Positions 46,661 through 58,725 of a stretch of DNA of 64,000 nt are shown in pieces (the first letter of the stretch is position 1; every line of letters begins with the position of its first letter). The position numbers were made by a program, and so were the translations under genes. The stretch is taken from assembly GCF_009389715.1 (NCBI RefSeq), contig NC_052404.1, positions 9,136,745-9,200,744 on the forward strand. Direction: 5' to 3'. The notes beneath the pieces were generated by a model that searched no databases, was not told the DNA's origin, and saw nothing but the letters and a program-made list of their open reading frames with translations. This DNA comes from Phoenix dactylifera (Eukaryota; Streptophyta; Magnoliopsida; Arecales; Arecaceae).

Positions 46661-46935
46661 TACCAGAGCCGAGGATGGCTCTTGTCTGTTGGTGGAAAGG
46701 GTGTGAGGCCCAATAGTCCCACATTGGAAAGATTTGAACATATGAGGCGGGTGTCTCCTAATCCTGCAGGCGCATTTTGAGTGGAAAACAAAACCGAAGA
46801 GGAGTGAAGGACGCTTGCGTGAAACCCTGGAACCGGACAATATTTGGCAAGGGAGCCCCGTGTTCCTCCCTCATGTGGTCCCCACGCGGGCACTAGGTGT
46901 CTCACGTGCCCCACGCAGGCAGGGGCGTGACACCA
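46661..46935 (+). mobile_element. TRIM-like LTR fragment
   Basis: TACCAGAGCCGAGGATGG resembles the internal side of a plant element whose primer site is TGGTATCAGAGC. Only about 40 bases later a purine tract (GGTGGAAAGGG) is followed by TGTGAGGCCCAATAGTCCCA, an LTR-like start. It runs on to GGGGCGTGACACC near 46922-46934. The very short PBS-to-PPT distance suggests a terminal-repeat retrotransposon in miniature. No matching upstream LTR is seen. Confidence 0.35.
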
Positions 46936-49399
46936 TTAGCCGTATTATTAAGTTATTTGAAAATGCTGTCCAATATTGCACCACTGATAGTACGGAAACG
47001 TATAAATCCATTAACATCAGAGCTCACAAGCTCAGGAAATTATCCGGCTGCGGAGATTATGGAATCCCAAACAACATTATCTGTGTGATTTGCAAGTTTG
47101 TTTCTTTAACTTTATACATATTAAACATCAGGGGAGTTCAAGCCAATAAAATGTTGATCGATTCATCATTCCATTTCATCTGAAACTAATTTGTAGTGCT
47201 TCTGGAATTGGCTTCAATCACTAAGAGGGAATAATGGATCTAATTCCCAGGCCCTGTTTTTTTTATAAAAAAAATGGAATATCAAATTGTGAGATCAACA
47301 TTGCATTAATTCGCGATAGGATAAATCAATAACTAAATTCTCTTATTTTTGCAGACAAGCCTTTCGTACAAGCTCTGGAACATCATCTATTCACGGCCTC
47401 AAGTTTAGATTTACTGTTTATCCATGAAATGATCCTCTTCTGGTCATGGCCATGGTTGTAGCTTTTTCTAAGAGGTACTTGACGGAGAGAATGCGAGAAG
47501 TCTGGTGCAGTTATACAATAGACATTTCCCTGACTGCTGCCTATGTAATAACTGGTATCAGGTGAATAGTAATGTATTAATCCTTCTGATGAAACCAGAA
47601 TTTATCATTCAGCTATGACATACTTTCAGGCACCTTATCTTGCAATTTTTACCTTCTTATTCTATGCAGAGCGAGATAGAAATTGACAGGAAGTTCATTG
47701 TTGTAAGTCAAACTGCGTCCAAGGCCAAAAACTAGATATGTTTCACTGGGGCCTTCACTAACTAGCGCTATTAAATCTGATCTTAAACATTTACAGATGT
47801 GTGGATTTATCACTTTATGACTGCATTCCTTCATAGATTAGTGATGGTCGAAAGCATCTCTATATAAAAGACTCGGTTCTTAGGGCATGGTTGCTATAAC
47901 TATTAACGCATAAACTACAAGCTTTTTTTTTTTTTTGAGGTAACTACAAGCCATTGTTGAGAATATATTTTTGTAAAGCATACACCGAAGCAAACTACTA
48001 ACCAAAAGGCATCCACCGCTATCTTTGAAGCAATTGAATTGATTGCACTACAGGACTTGATGGATCCCAGATCCCACTAAGTGCTCCACGCTAGCTAGAC
48101 GATGTCATTTGAAAGAATCCTGGATCTCTTTCTTTCTACATCTCTCCAGAACTGCTCTGTAATTTTAGCAGGTTTCAGGTCTGAGTTCAGAAGTTAACAA
48201 TACAAGCAATAGTGTCGTTGCTGTTCCAGGAGGTGGTGTTTTTGGCTTCTGCCCATGAACCTGCTTGATGTACCATGCATGTCCTTTGATTACAGCATTT
48301 AAGCACTATATCTAAGAGCTATCTAGTTCTTTGTGCTGAAGCCAGGTTGTGTACAGCCTTTCTTTTTTAAGAACAACTGCCATAAGACCAATAAACTACC
48401 ACATAACCAGCCTATTTAGTGCAGATATTTAGCAATTGGTGAGATGGTCTTAGCTTTCCATCCTGGACTACCATGCAATAAAAGCAATTAATTGGTATCG
48501 TTACCTTAATGAATCCAATTGGGACCTCTCCAATATTGTTTCTTAAAAAGAAGTGGAAAGAAAAGAAAGCAGAATACAGTGCTGCTGTACCTAAGTTATG
48601 TTTGGTTATTCCTTGGAGGCTTGAGAACAATTCAATCCAAACAATTCTTGCAGAAAGTTACAGGGGGAATATACCGGAGCCTGCACTCTGGTGTCCAATT
48701 CTTTAAATACATAGATCTGGCTTTGGTCATATACAGTGTCACTTTTCTACTGCATTTTGACGTCAAGTGCATTATAAGGGTGTTATCAACTTGAGACTAG
48801 CGGCAAAAGGTGGATGCATGACATTATGTCTGTGTCAGCACAAAAATACATGGTGTGTAGATTTGGACGTATTATCGATATTCTGGGATTTATATTTTTG
48901 ATGAAAAGTTAGCATTCCAGGCATATTTGTATAAACAAGAACCTATGGAGACAAAACAACCTAGTCTGAAGCCAAGCCAGTGTATTGCTACTTTTTTTCT
49001 TTTTAAGAACTTGGAGAAAATCACCCATAAAAACAGCAGTAAGTTGTTTTCAGAGTTCAAATCATGCCAATTTGTCCATCTAGCTTTAATGGTCACTCCA
49101 TCTTCTCCATCCTTTAGTGGCTTAAGGATAGGTATGCGAAAGATGCACAAGCTTGAAGTTCTTAAATTCTTGATCTTTGACTCACTGTAATTAGACATTT
49201 GTTATGGTCCTCCTAAGGATGTATGATGCATACTGTCAGGTCAAAGGCTACAGAGAAGATTTCATGAATCTCTTATGTCCAATTTCTCTGATAGCGAAGT
49301 TATTTCTTCCATGCAGACTTATTTTGTAGAGAACCTTTTTGACATCAAGGAGCTCCTGAACTTGAGAAATTACTTTCACCATTATTTTCTTGCTTCAGG
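46936..49399. other. Intergenic, no supported gene
   Basis: AT-rich. Short ORFs at 48412-49198 lie open on both strands without recognisable sequence. Confidence 0.45.
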
Positions 49400-50029
49400 C
49401 CAGGATGCAGAGATGGGCATCGGGCCGGGCCCGGTATAGGCCAGGATGCAGAGATGGGCATCGGTACCGGGCCCGGCCCGGCCCAGGCCCCCCGGGCCAC
49501 AGACCAAATGGGTCGTGCCTGGCCCGGCCTGTTACTAAACGGGTCGTGCCAGGCACGACCCGCGTAACCTAAAGGCTAAGCCCAGCACGGCCCTAGGCCC
49601 GTGGGGTGGCGGGCCATGCTGGGCCCGGCACGGGCCATGCCAGGCACGAGACGGGCCGTGCCTGGCATGGCCCGTCTATCCAAAAAAAAAATAGCCGTTA
49701 TGGGTGGCCCATAACGGCTATTTTTTTGGCCCATAACGGCTATTTGTAGCTTTTTACCCATTTTGCCCCTTCCAACAACCATAAAACGGCTAATTTGAGG
49801 GGTATTTTGGGGCCGTTCCGGGCTGGCCCGCAGGGCGTGCCGTGCTTGGCCCATGAATCGTGCCAGCCCAGGCCCTTATGGACCGTGCCGGGCTCGGCCC
49901 GCGGGCCAGAAATCCTTAACCCAGCCCGGCCCCCTTTTATGAGCCGTGTCTAGCACGGTCCGTTACTGTAGCACCCGCTTCGTGCTGGGCCATGGGCGAC
50001 CCGGCCCAATGCCCACCTCTACCATAATG
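49400..50029. mobile_element. Non-autonomous hAT-like element (49408-50021) with duplicated left end
   Basis: The left end CAGAGATGGGCATCGGGCC and right end GGCCCAATGCCCACCTCTA are imperfect inverted repeats. Flanks are CCAGGATG (49400-49407) and CCATAATG (50022-50029), 6 of 8 identical. The left end and its flank occur twice, 41 bases apart (second copy from 49441). The interior is made of GGCCCGGCAC/GTGCC words and an inverted pair of ATAACGGCTATTT. There is no ORF of substance. Confidence 0.65.
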
Positions 50030-53000
50030 CATCTATTGTCATGTCATATATAAATTCTTGGATAAAGGAATTTTATTTTACATCCTAAAAACTTTGTGAG
50101 TTAAATATGTTTCGTCCCATTTTTCTCATTGTTAACTGTTAGATTTGAAATACAAAAGATGGAGATAGCCATTTCCTCAAAAATAAAAAAATGAAGATTT
50201 CTATAGAACTGTTACTGGTAACTGATGAACTGCTTGAAGATTTAAAACTTAAGGGATTTGAATCAAAGAGCTAGATGCATCTTTCATTACCGACTACATT
50301 TTGATTTGCAAATTTGTTATAGAGACGGTAGGTGTAGGTATCGACCGACAATGCTGATATTTAAAAAATAATAGAAAGTTTATAATCTTAGCACTTGAAT
50401 GGGACCATCATTGGAGAGACCAAAGACTAAAACATCAAGCCAAAAATATAGTTACAAGCCTTTCTTCTAAATTCCATTCGTGCATGGACAATCTGATAAG
50501 CATCCAAACAGCTTCTCAAGCATATTTTAAAGTAGGGATTTTTGAGCAATATGTTCGTTTTGGCTGAAATTAACTCAAAGCTGGTATATATGTCCACTGG
50601 CATTGCTGAGGCTCCTCAAGAAGCTAGCTGAACTGGGACAGTGCAATTAATACATGGATCGCAATATGATGGCTGTCCACTGGATGCCCACATTATTGAG
50701 AGATTGGTTTAGAAAGAGAGTAGCAAGTAAAAGATGCAATGTCATTTCATGCTTAGGGACCACAATCTGAAGGGCGTAATACATGGTATCTGTAATTTTA
50801 CTTACTATTACTGTACTGGTAGTAGCTCCAACGTTACAAAGAAAATGGTACTAAACATAAGAGCACTAGAAAACTTCACTTTGAAAAATGTTGAACATAA
50901 GATGGTAATCTTTATGGTGGATGTGGTTAATCCTATAGAGGTTAAGAATTGAAGAAGTGTAAGATCTGAAGAGGAGAGAGAGAGGGAGAGAGAGAGAGAA
51001 TCCCCTAATACTTTAAAGGAGTCCATTTTCAGAAAAGGGGCAAGGTACGAGAATAAATATTTCTAGTGCTAACACATATCTTAGTACAAAAACTTAAATC
51101 TTTAATTACTTTTCCTATACTTTGATGCACTTATTTCTGCAAACCTTACTGGCATCTTGTAGATAGACATATGATGTGATTGATCGAAATTGGTAGTGAC
51201 ATGTTGAACTTTATAATGAACCATGACAAGAAGATATAGCAATTGAAGAAGGAAAACTATCGAGATTGGATTCTGTCCTTGTTCTTCTTTCCTCCTGATC
51301 TCTTATATGGTTACGTTCGATCTTCACCTGGCATCCAACTTTTTATTGCAAGAATAAAAACTCCCTGGGAAAACACTTCGTCAGCTTTGTTCATTTTAAT
51401 GCCAGAGACAATAAACGAATTAAAAGCACTTCATGCTCTCATGTGCATTCAGATGATAGATTGGAAAAATAAGGATAGGATTTTCTTTAATAAAAAAGGA
51501 TTGACTTGAGCAGTTGTGCTCCATTTTGAGCCAAGTTTTTAGGGTTGAAGTCTGAAAATAACTCACCTGCATAGCCTGCGATCGAAAAGGAAGAACTCAT
51601 GAGCCAGTCTGCTATTAACGCATGCATCGGAGAATACAACTTTGCCCATATTGCTGCATAAATTAGATGAGTTGGGCTTGGTGGAGAAGAGGGGCACATG
51701 AAGAACTAGCCGTCTCCTCTCTTCCATGAGAGTATGTGATAGATAGTAATGCACGTGCCCTGCTTCTCCACCTCGCACAGCCCATCTCCCCAACGTCTGA
51801 AGCATGGAAGAAGCTCCACCTGCCCCTAGCGATAACCATCCGTTCCTTCATATGTATAGGTGGATGAGACATTAATTCCATTCCATCTCTCTCCTTCCCT
51901 CTCTTATCAACTTTTTAGATTGTGGCTTTGATAAAGAAATTGCCATAGAGGGTGGGGAGAGGTGGCATGGAGGACACCAACCTCTTCAGAAATGTAGGGT
52001 CCATGACAGCAATGTAGTGCCAGGGACATTGGTGCCAACTGAGGGGCTATTTGACCATTAAATCAAAGACAACCGCTATCAATGACTACGTACAGCCATT
52101 AGGGGGGCTGGGGTTGGGGGACCCGGGAGGAGTCCGTTTGAAGACCGCAACCACAATAGTGTGGTAGGTCCAAGCCAGCAAAGATGAGATAACTTAGATA
52201 GGACAACTATGACCTTCTTATCTTATTGAAACATGAGAAGCTGCTAGACTCTTATCTTAAATTTGAAAATAATCTCACAGCATTGGCGCCGCATGTTGAG
52301 AGACGTTGATCTATCTTTTAGAAAAAAGCTGACTCACATCAGAATGCAGAGCTTATATAGTTACACATTAAAGATATAAAGATCCTTCAAAATACTTATG
52401 AGATTGTTAAACTTGTTGAATAATTTAATAAATTTACTTATAAACCATTATATTTTATAAAAGTTTTTTATTGCTCTTTTTCTTTTTTGGCAAATTCTTT
52501 CTTAATAGTTTCTGTAAACTTTAATTTTCTAATAAAGGCTAGGTGGCTTTGCCTCCATCTTCATCAAAAAAAAAAAAAAAAAAGAAAGAAACTAAAAAAG
52601 CAAGAGACAACTTTTTACCACTTCCCGAGTCGAACCATAAACCTATTCTCTGATAAGAGGAGTGCCAACTATCTGGGCTGAGCCGGGTTGGCTCCACTGT
52701 TGTAACACTTGAAGAACAGTTTGATAAAAGTCCTTGCAGCTAATTAATTTGCTGGGGCTGTCCCTTTTCCTGAAAATTTCTAATTTGAATATGCTTCCAC
52801 ATTGTCCTTCCCATTCTTTACAACTTACAGCTTTGTTTTTAAGATGTGAAGAGAAGCCAATATAGGGCTCCCTCGTGGCCATGTTTGGCATTGATCCATA
52901 GCCAGACAAAAGCTGCATCTTATTTGAAAGGGAGGTATATATGGAAAGGAGGAAAGCTCAGGCACTAACTGGCAATCGGAACCACGGGCATGCTGTCCTG

Positions 53001-55182
53001 TTCCCAGCTATGAGAGCAAGCTGACTTAGTGCTTGATTGTTTTCTCGCACAGCGACTAAAGCAAGCAATGCGTCCCACATTGGATGAATAGAGCACAAAG
53101 AAAATTTTGGACCACTGTTAATAATGACCTGCACTAACAGTGGTCCCAAGTATGAATTCGCCGGGATTTCGGATCTGCAAAGCGGAGACCTACCACGAGA
53201 GATGCGGCATGACTCGAGAAAATAGAAAGATGATTGTTGGCCGAACAGGATCCTTTGCAGTGCACTGTCTTGCGCCGCCGGAGTGCTGTGCAGCACTCGA
53301 TAGCTACCATCAGGAGGTGATGGACGGACGTCAAATAAGTCGGGCGCATACTATGTATGACATGTGAAGCATGTCTTGTTTGATGGCTGTCCATCTCCTG
53401 GTGGCGGCTTTCGAGTCCTGCACAGCACTCCACCTAATGCCATAAGCCCGGACCACTCCTAAATTAGGTGGTCCTAAATTCCCTTCAATGGCTTTTAAGT
53501 TTCCATTTAGGTGTTCGCTTTTCAGTTAAGCATTGGATTCAGAATACTGAAATTGATGTCCTGCATTGCAGTTTCCTTATGCTTGTTGTTATTTGACAAA
53601 GGCACACCTGCGTGAAGAATGTGATTGAACTCTTATCCCTTTTTTGGACCCTGCAGCTGGAAAAAGGTTAGTTCTGCACCTTCGAAGCCGCCACCAGTCC
53701 TCCTTTGTGGCACCATGATATATTCTTTCTTCATCATCACTGTAAGGATTAAGTGGTTAGGTGCCATTGCATTGATGTAGAAACTTGGTAAGAAGCATAG
53801 CAATCTGTCTCTCTTTTTGAAAGAATTAGTGCTCCAAGAATTTACAACTAAGATAAGGCGTTTGGAGCCCCCTTTTCATCTCTCCTTCCGGCATCCAATA
53901 GCTAGTCCCAGTTCCCTGTTTACATCTTCCTATCAAACTTTACCCACAACGGAGCAGCAATTCCTTAAGTTTATTTGGTCTTCACCACCAAACAACTTGT
54001 TTAGTGTTCAGCGTACTGGTCAGATGGGTGAACTCCAATTGTTCAGAAGGTGACTTCCGGAAGCTGCTCTCCAACCAAAGAGGTGAGAAATCTTTTATTT
54101 GGGCCTGAGTAGATTTCCAAGTAGTAGATCCTCATCATCGCAAGAAGATTCTCATAATGAGGCATCTTTAGAAATCATTGGTGGACAAGTAGACTCCAAG
54201 CTTAAATAAATGCGAGACATGGCACAAAGCAGGGCATATGTGTGTGAATTTAACCATCTCACGAATGCTGGCTCGTAGGTGGTGGGGGCGGCCGTGATTG
54301 AGACAATGCAGGTGGTCTATTCGATTCAGCCTCAATTGTGACTTGCATCATGCTGTGGAGGCCTCGCATTGGATTCCAAACCCTGAGAAATAGATTGACT
54401 CCATTCTGGAACAGTGCTATGGACTTTATAGAATGATGGTTAAATAATTATTTTGTGGCGAGCAAAGTAGTTATTTCGGGGACATCCACTAGAGGGAAGT
54501 GATCATTAAACAAGAGAAAGGGAGGGAGGCAGGCAGGCAGCAAAAGATGGTGCTAACATCTTGTAGCTAATGGGTTGGTCACATATTCCAATATCAGTGA
54601 ACCAGGGGCTAGAAGATTGGATTTCAAGTGAAAATAAGACGCCCTTGGTGAAGAATGTTGCATCCATCAACATCTTTCCCATCCGCACGTCTCCACCTTG
54701 TCTGTTTTCTCCCATCATTTGTCTCTTTTTTATCTAGCAAATCAAGTGCACTAGATTTTCTCGTACAAGTGTAGTTTATTGGAGAATCCAAGTGCACGCT
54801 TGTCGTAGGCTGCAACTTGATGATTTAAAGTATGTTTAGGATACTGTTTAATTTCCTGTAAGCAGAGAGAGAGGAGGTAAGAACAAAAAAATCCTATAAT
54901 TACAGACTCGTAACTTTCTTTTCGAAAGATATCGTAGCTTAGCTTCTAATTCTGGAAGTCCTAAGCAATGATTCGTGTTCTTGTGAAACATACTAGTTCA
55001 TCCAGAGTTCCAAAATGTACTTGCTATATCTAAGTAAGCCAGGTATCTTTTGCATATCAATAAGGCTTTAATGGTTGTTGCTCTCCTCGCTGCCTGCAAC
55101 CGAAATCAACTGAGATAAATCCAACTAAGCTGTCCATTTGTTTGATCAAGAAATGTTTGAGATGTCATAGTAGAGATGTCAT
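50030..55182. other. Intergenic, no supported gene
   Basis: AT-rich. It contains a (GA)n tract at about 50975-50999 and a poly(A) stretch near 52564-52582. Overlapping ORFs at 52643-53440 are open on both strands and match nothing I know. Confidence 0.45.
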
Positions 55183-55300
55183 GCCCCGAACCGCCACTTG
55201 GGTTCGGGCATGTAACACTGCTACAGTCTCCCTAGAGTAGAGCTTTAAAAAATATGCTAGGCCCGAAAGGAGTCCCTCCACTGTTTCATCTCAGAAACAG
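55183..55300. repeat. Diverged LTR-like relic, copy A
   Basis: TGTCATGCCCCGAACC...TTAAAAAATATGCTAGGCCC. A related but diverged sequence occurs at 57647-57735 (TGTCACACCCCAAACCC...AGAAAATATGCTAAGC). TGTCA-CCCC starts are common in plant LTRs. Confidence 0.4.
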
Positions 55301-55914
55301 AAAAGAGAGAAAGAGAAATTGCTGGTCTTCGGCCCCACGGTAGCTACGGCCAAGGACTGCGGACATCTATGGCCGAAGCCCGGCAGTGCCTATGGCCAAA
55401 GGCCGATGACCATAAATACGTCTCTCTCTGTTTTCTCTATTTCTTCTTTTCTTTTATTTTGCTCTATTATCCCGAGTAGATCGGGAGAAGGGAAGGTAGG
55501 GGAAAAGTTTCAGGAGTGTTACCTAGCTCTAGGGAGGAGCTGCGATCTCTCTCTTCGGTGATACCAGTAAAGGCTCAAAAAACCCTAACCGAGGAGGAAG
55601 AAGGGGGGAGAAACCTTAGAAGGGAGGAGATGGGATCTGGGATTTTTATAGGCCCCAGAGGTGAGCTTGGCCTGAACAAATGACCGCAACGGCCGGCTGG
55701 CAGTTATAACCGCCTAACAGCCGCACGACCATTCGACCAACTGGAGCATGGGGATCGCAAATTCGCAATCCAACTGGAGCATGGGGATCGCAATCCCTTG
55801 CTCCTGGAGGCCGAGCCGGCTGGGCCTGCCAACTTTGGTCCAGGTTAGGCCCACCTGGCCCATTTCTTACAACAACAGTGTTCTTCCGATTCTAACCCCA
55901 AGCCTTGGATGATA
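55301..55914. other. Intergenic, GC-richer, unassigned
   Basis: Contains repeated GGCCGAAGCC/TATGGCCAAAGG words (55330-55420) and a direct repeat AACTGGAGCATGGGGATCGC at about 55739 and 55773. No protein is recognised. Confidence 0.4.
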
Positions 55915-56636
55915 TTTCCAATTAGACTTGGGCACTGGGCCAGGCCGCCCATGGCCCGGCACGGTCCGGCACGAAGCGGGTCGTGCCTGGCACGGCCCGC
56001 TTGCTACAGTACCGGGCCGTGCCTGGCACGGCCCATTCAAGGGGGTCGTGCTGGGTCACGGTTTTCTGGCCCGCGGGCCGAGCCCGGCACGGCCCATTAG
56101 GGCCTGGGCTGGCACGGCCCGCTTCTTGGCCCGCGGGCCAAGCACGGCACGGCCCGCGGGCCAGCCCGGCACAGCCCATAAGGGCCTGGGCCGGGCACGG
56201 CCCGCGAGCCAGGCCCGGTTCAGGCAAGGGCCTGAACCGGGCCCGGGCCGTGCAAGGCACGGCCCGTCTCCATTAACATACACAAAATACCCCTCAATTT
56301 AGCCCAAAATACCCCTCAATTTAGCTGTTTTTGGACTGTTGGGAGGGGCATTTTTGGAAAAATCCCAAAATAGCCGTTGGAAACGGCTATTTTCTCCCCC
56401 CTCTCCAGACGGGCGTGCCGGGCCCGGCCCGCCAATCGACGGGCCTGGGGCCGGGCCGGGCTTCGGTTTTCTGCTGAGCGGGCCGTGCCAGGCTTCGGTT
56501 TTCTGCTGAGCGGGCCGTGTCTGGCACGGCCCGCTAACGAAGCGGGCCGGGCCAGGCACGGCCCGTTTAGACCCCCGGCCCGGTGGGCCTGGGCTGGGCC
56601 GGCCCGGCACGGCCGATGCCCAAGTCTATTTCCAAT
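55915..56636. mobile_element. Non-autonomous hAT-like element (55923-56628, 706 bp) with perfect 8-bp target duplication
   Basis: Terminal inverted repeats TAGACTTGGGC and GCCCAAGTCTA (extending imperfectly through ACTGGGCC/GGCCGAT) are flanked by exact copies of TTTCCAAT at 55915-55922 and 56629-56636. The interior is dominated by GGGCCGTGCC/GGCACGGCCC words, many mutually inverted, plus an AAATAGCCGTT/AACGGCTATTTT pair. It has no transposase. It sits 29 bases from the end of the BRX-domain fragment. Confidence 0.85.
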
Positions 56637-56665
56637 GACTTCGATGGGCTTCCCCTACCCGATTC

Positions 56666-57039
56666 TTACTGAGGCTGTATCCTCCCTCTGTATTCCTCCC
56701 ACCACAGCTTGGCATACACCTCCCCAAACCTTTCTCGGCTGAATCGAACCCGATGATTCTCTCGGGTCCCATCAGCCAACTCTCGGATGGTGATGTAAAC
56801 TCCAGGCTCATCCTGCTCCACCCACTGTGTCAACTCTAGATCGCTGGCATTGCTGATGGAGACGGAGGCGGGAGGCCTCGTCCCTAGAGGATGTAGTCTT
56901 CCTCGATGCCTCGACCGAAGAGGCCTCTCCCTTGACACCCGAAGACCCCACAGCATCATCATCACCATCTCCCTCATCGTCATCCTCCACATCAGTGGAA
57001 GCTACTCCGACCGGCGCCACCCGGAACCCGTTTGATAGG
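56666..57039 (-). pseudogene. BREVIS RADIX (BRX) domain fragment, frameshifted
   Basis: On the minus strand the segment reads NGFRVAPVGVASTDVEDDDE, then GEASSVEASRKTTSSRDEAS. After a slip near 56868-56876 (a short CGCC-type duplication) it continues SISNASDLELTQWVEQDEPG, VYITIRELADGTRENHRVRF, SRERFGEVYAKLWWEE and ends at TAA (56666-56668). This is the acidic linker plus C-terminal BRX domain of plant BRX-family proteins, which act in polar membrane patches and growth regulation. The last residues (IQPQ stop) are slightly shorter than usual. The frameshift and the absence of the upstream BRX domain argue for a fragment. GC-rich sequence up to about 57250 may be related but could not be read as the same protein. 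Confidence 0.72.
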
Positions 57040-57646
57040 TGGTGATGAGATCCCCGCCCAGATAGACGCCGCAGCAGCCAACGCCTTCGCCTCCTGCACG
57101 CTGTCGGAGAGCCTGGGGAAACGAAGGAGGGTGGACTACCGGTCGTGGGCGCCGGATCCGCAGGAGTGGGCAGCGATGCAGCGGGGATCGAGCCCTCTCC
57201 TCCTCCCGGACGCCTCCGGTCCCTCCTCCGCCGGCGCCGCCGCCTCACGGAGCCTCTGCACCCAAACGCCCCCGCTCGGGATGCAAGCTCTCACCACAAC
57301 TCAGCACGATCGCGGAGGTTGGAGATTATTCTCCCACTCTCCCACTCTCCCACGATCGGTCGATCGTGGCTCGGTTACAGCCAAATGCTAATGGGCCTGT
57401 CCTCTTCAGGCCGGCCCATTAGACCAAAATAACAGGCTATTACTAGAGACGTCAGGACAGCTCGAGTCCGATTTTGCTAGACTGGCCCGTAGAAAATGAC
57501 CTTGATGGGAAAAATGTGGAAGTATTTAAAGGGTTTGATGGAAAAAAAGAAATATATGTAACCTGTGAGCAGCAAGAGAAAAACCATTGAAAACTAGTTG
57601 GTAGTGGTTTCCCTATCTTCCTACTATATTTAAATCACAATAATTT
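57040..57646. other. GC-rich segment upstream of the BRX fragment, then AT-rich intergenic
   Basis: Positions 57040-57300 are open in several frames with Arg/Pro/Ala-rich translations, probably decayed coding DNA. The remainder shows nothing. Confidence 0.4.
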
Positions 57647-57735
57647 TGTCACACCCCAAACCCACCACATAGGTTCGGAACACGATACGACTGCACACTT
57701 TCTAGGATATAGCCTTAGAAAATATGCTAAGCTAA
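57647..57735. repeat. Diverged LTR-like relic, copy B
   Basis: Related to 55183-55300 (see that entry). Same orientation, many substitutions. Confidence 0.4.
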
Positions 57736-58036
57736 AAAAAATTATCACAACCTTAATATTTGTGAACAATAATTATCTCAATTCATAACAAACAATAAAA
57801 CTAATTCAATTTCAGCATCCAACCAGTATTAGTGATACTATATCTATTTACCTCTTCCACTTATGGTATCAACCATAGCCAAGAATTATGCAACCTACAA
57901 CTCTAAAAAGGAGAAACAGGAAGGGGGTTATAAACTTTACAGTATAGTAAAAATTCCGAACTGCTACACCATAAGTAATAAGAATATAATCAATTAGCAT
58001 AGTAAGAATTCCAACCTTTCCTCACTATTTCCTTCT

Positions 58037-58424
58037 TAGGGCTCGTTTGGTTCGCAGGAAAAAGAGGGGGGAAAGTGTGGTCAACGGAAAAGTAATGAAA
58101 TGCCTCTTGTTTGGTTGGAGTTTTCAAAGGAGAGAGATGGGAAAGTTGTATTCCCATGGGAATATGATTCCCACATTTCATGGGAAAGTCTTTCCCATGA
58201 GAAACATGGGAAAGTTACTTTCCCATGAGGTGGGAATCACTCCTTTTTTATTTTTTCCCAAAAAGACCCTTCAGCATTAAAGAAGCATTAAAGAGGCATT
58301 AAAGACCTAATTTTTATTAAGGGCATAATAGGAATTATACATAACTTTCCTAGGAAAGTGGATGGTCAACCAAACATAAGCACTTTGGAAATTTGTCACT
58401 TTCCCATGATTAACCAAACATGCC
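58037..58424. mobile_element. MITE-like element with GGGCTCGTTTGGTT end
   Basis: The left end GGGCTCGTTTGGTT and right end AACCAAACATGCC are imperfect inverted repeats. The interior has inverted pairs of TTCCCATG/CATGGGAA. It is non-coding and about 390 bp. No clear target duplication was found, so the exact ends are uncertain. Confidence 0.45.
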
Positions 58425-58725
58425 AAAAGTGCTTTCCTAGGTATCCTCTTCCTAGGAATCTGATTCCCAGGAATCATATTCTTAATCTTCTTGCTTCTGA
58501 TATTGTATCTGGTTTGGGCACTTAATTTCAAGGGATCTATTCTACGTACATGCCCTTTTTATATTTTTGGTATCATGAAAGTGAATGACATTTTGTATCA
58601 CATTTTGGATCTTTGATTTGTCTTTAAATTATCGTGATTTTAGGATCTTAGCAATCTATCTTTAAACTTATACTAGCAGGTATGTATTGTCAGACTGCAA
58701 CATTGGATCATTTCCTTCTTGGTAG
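58425..58725. other. Intergenic or intronic, nothing recognised
   Basis: AT-rich. An upstream exon of the Rab-like gene would be expected near here but was not found. Confidence 0.35.

Noticed and set aside
52643..53433. ORFs of 75-112 aa, considered as a LINE RNase H remnant
   Set aside because: No DGS/DSS-type RNase H motif or reverse-transcriptase motif could be read in any frame.
55922..56610. Five overlapping ORFs over the GC-rich element at 56 kb
   Set aside because: Translations of GGCCCGGCAC-type words (PGTARxxx repeats) within a non-autonomous hAT-like element.
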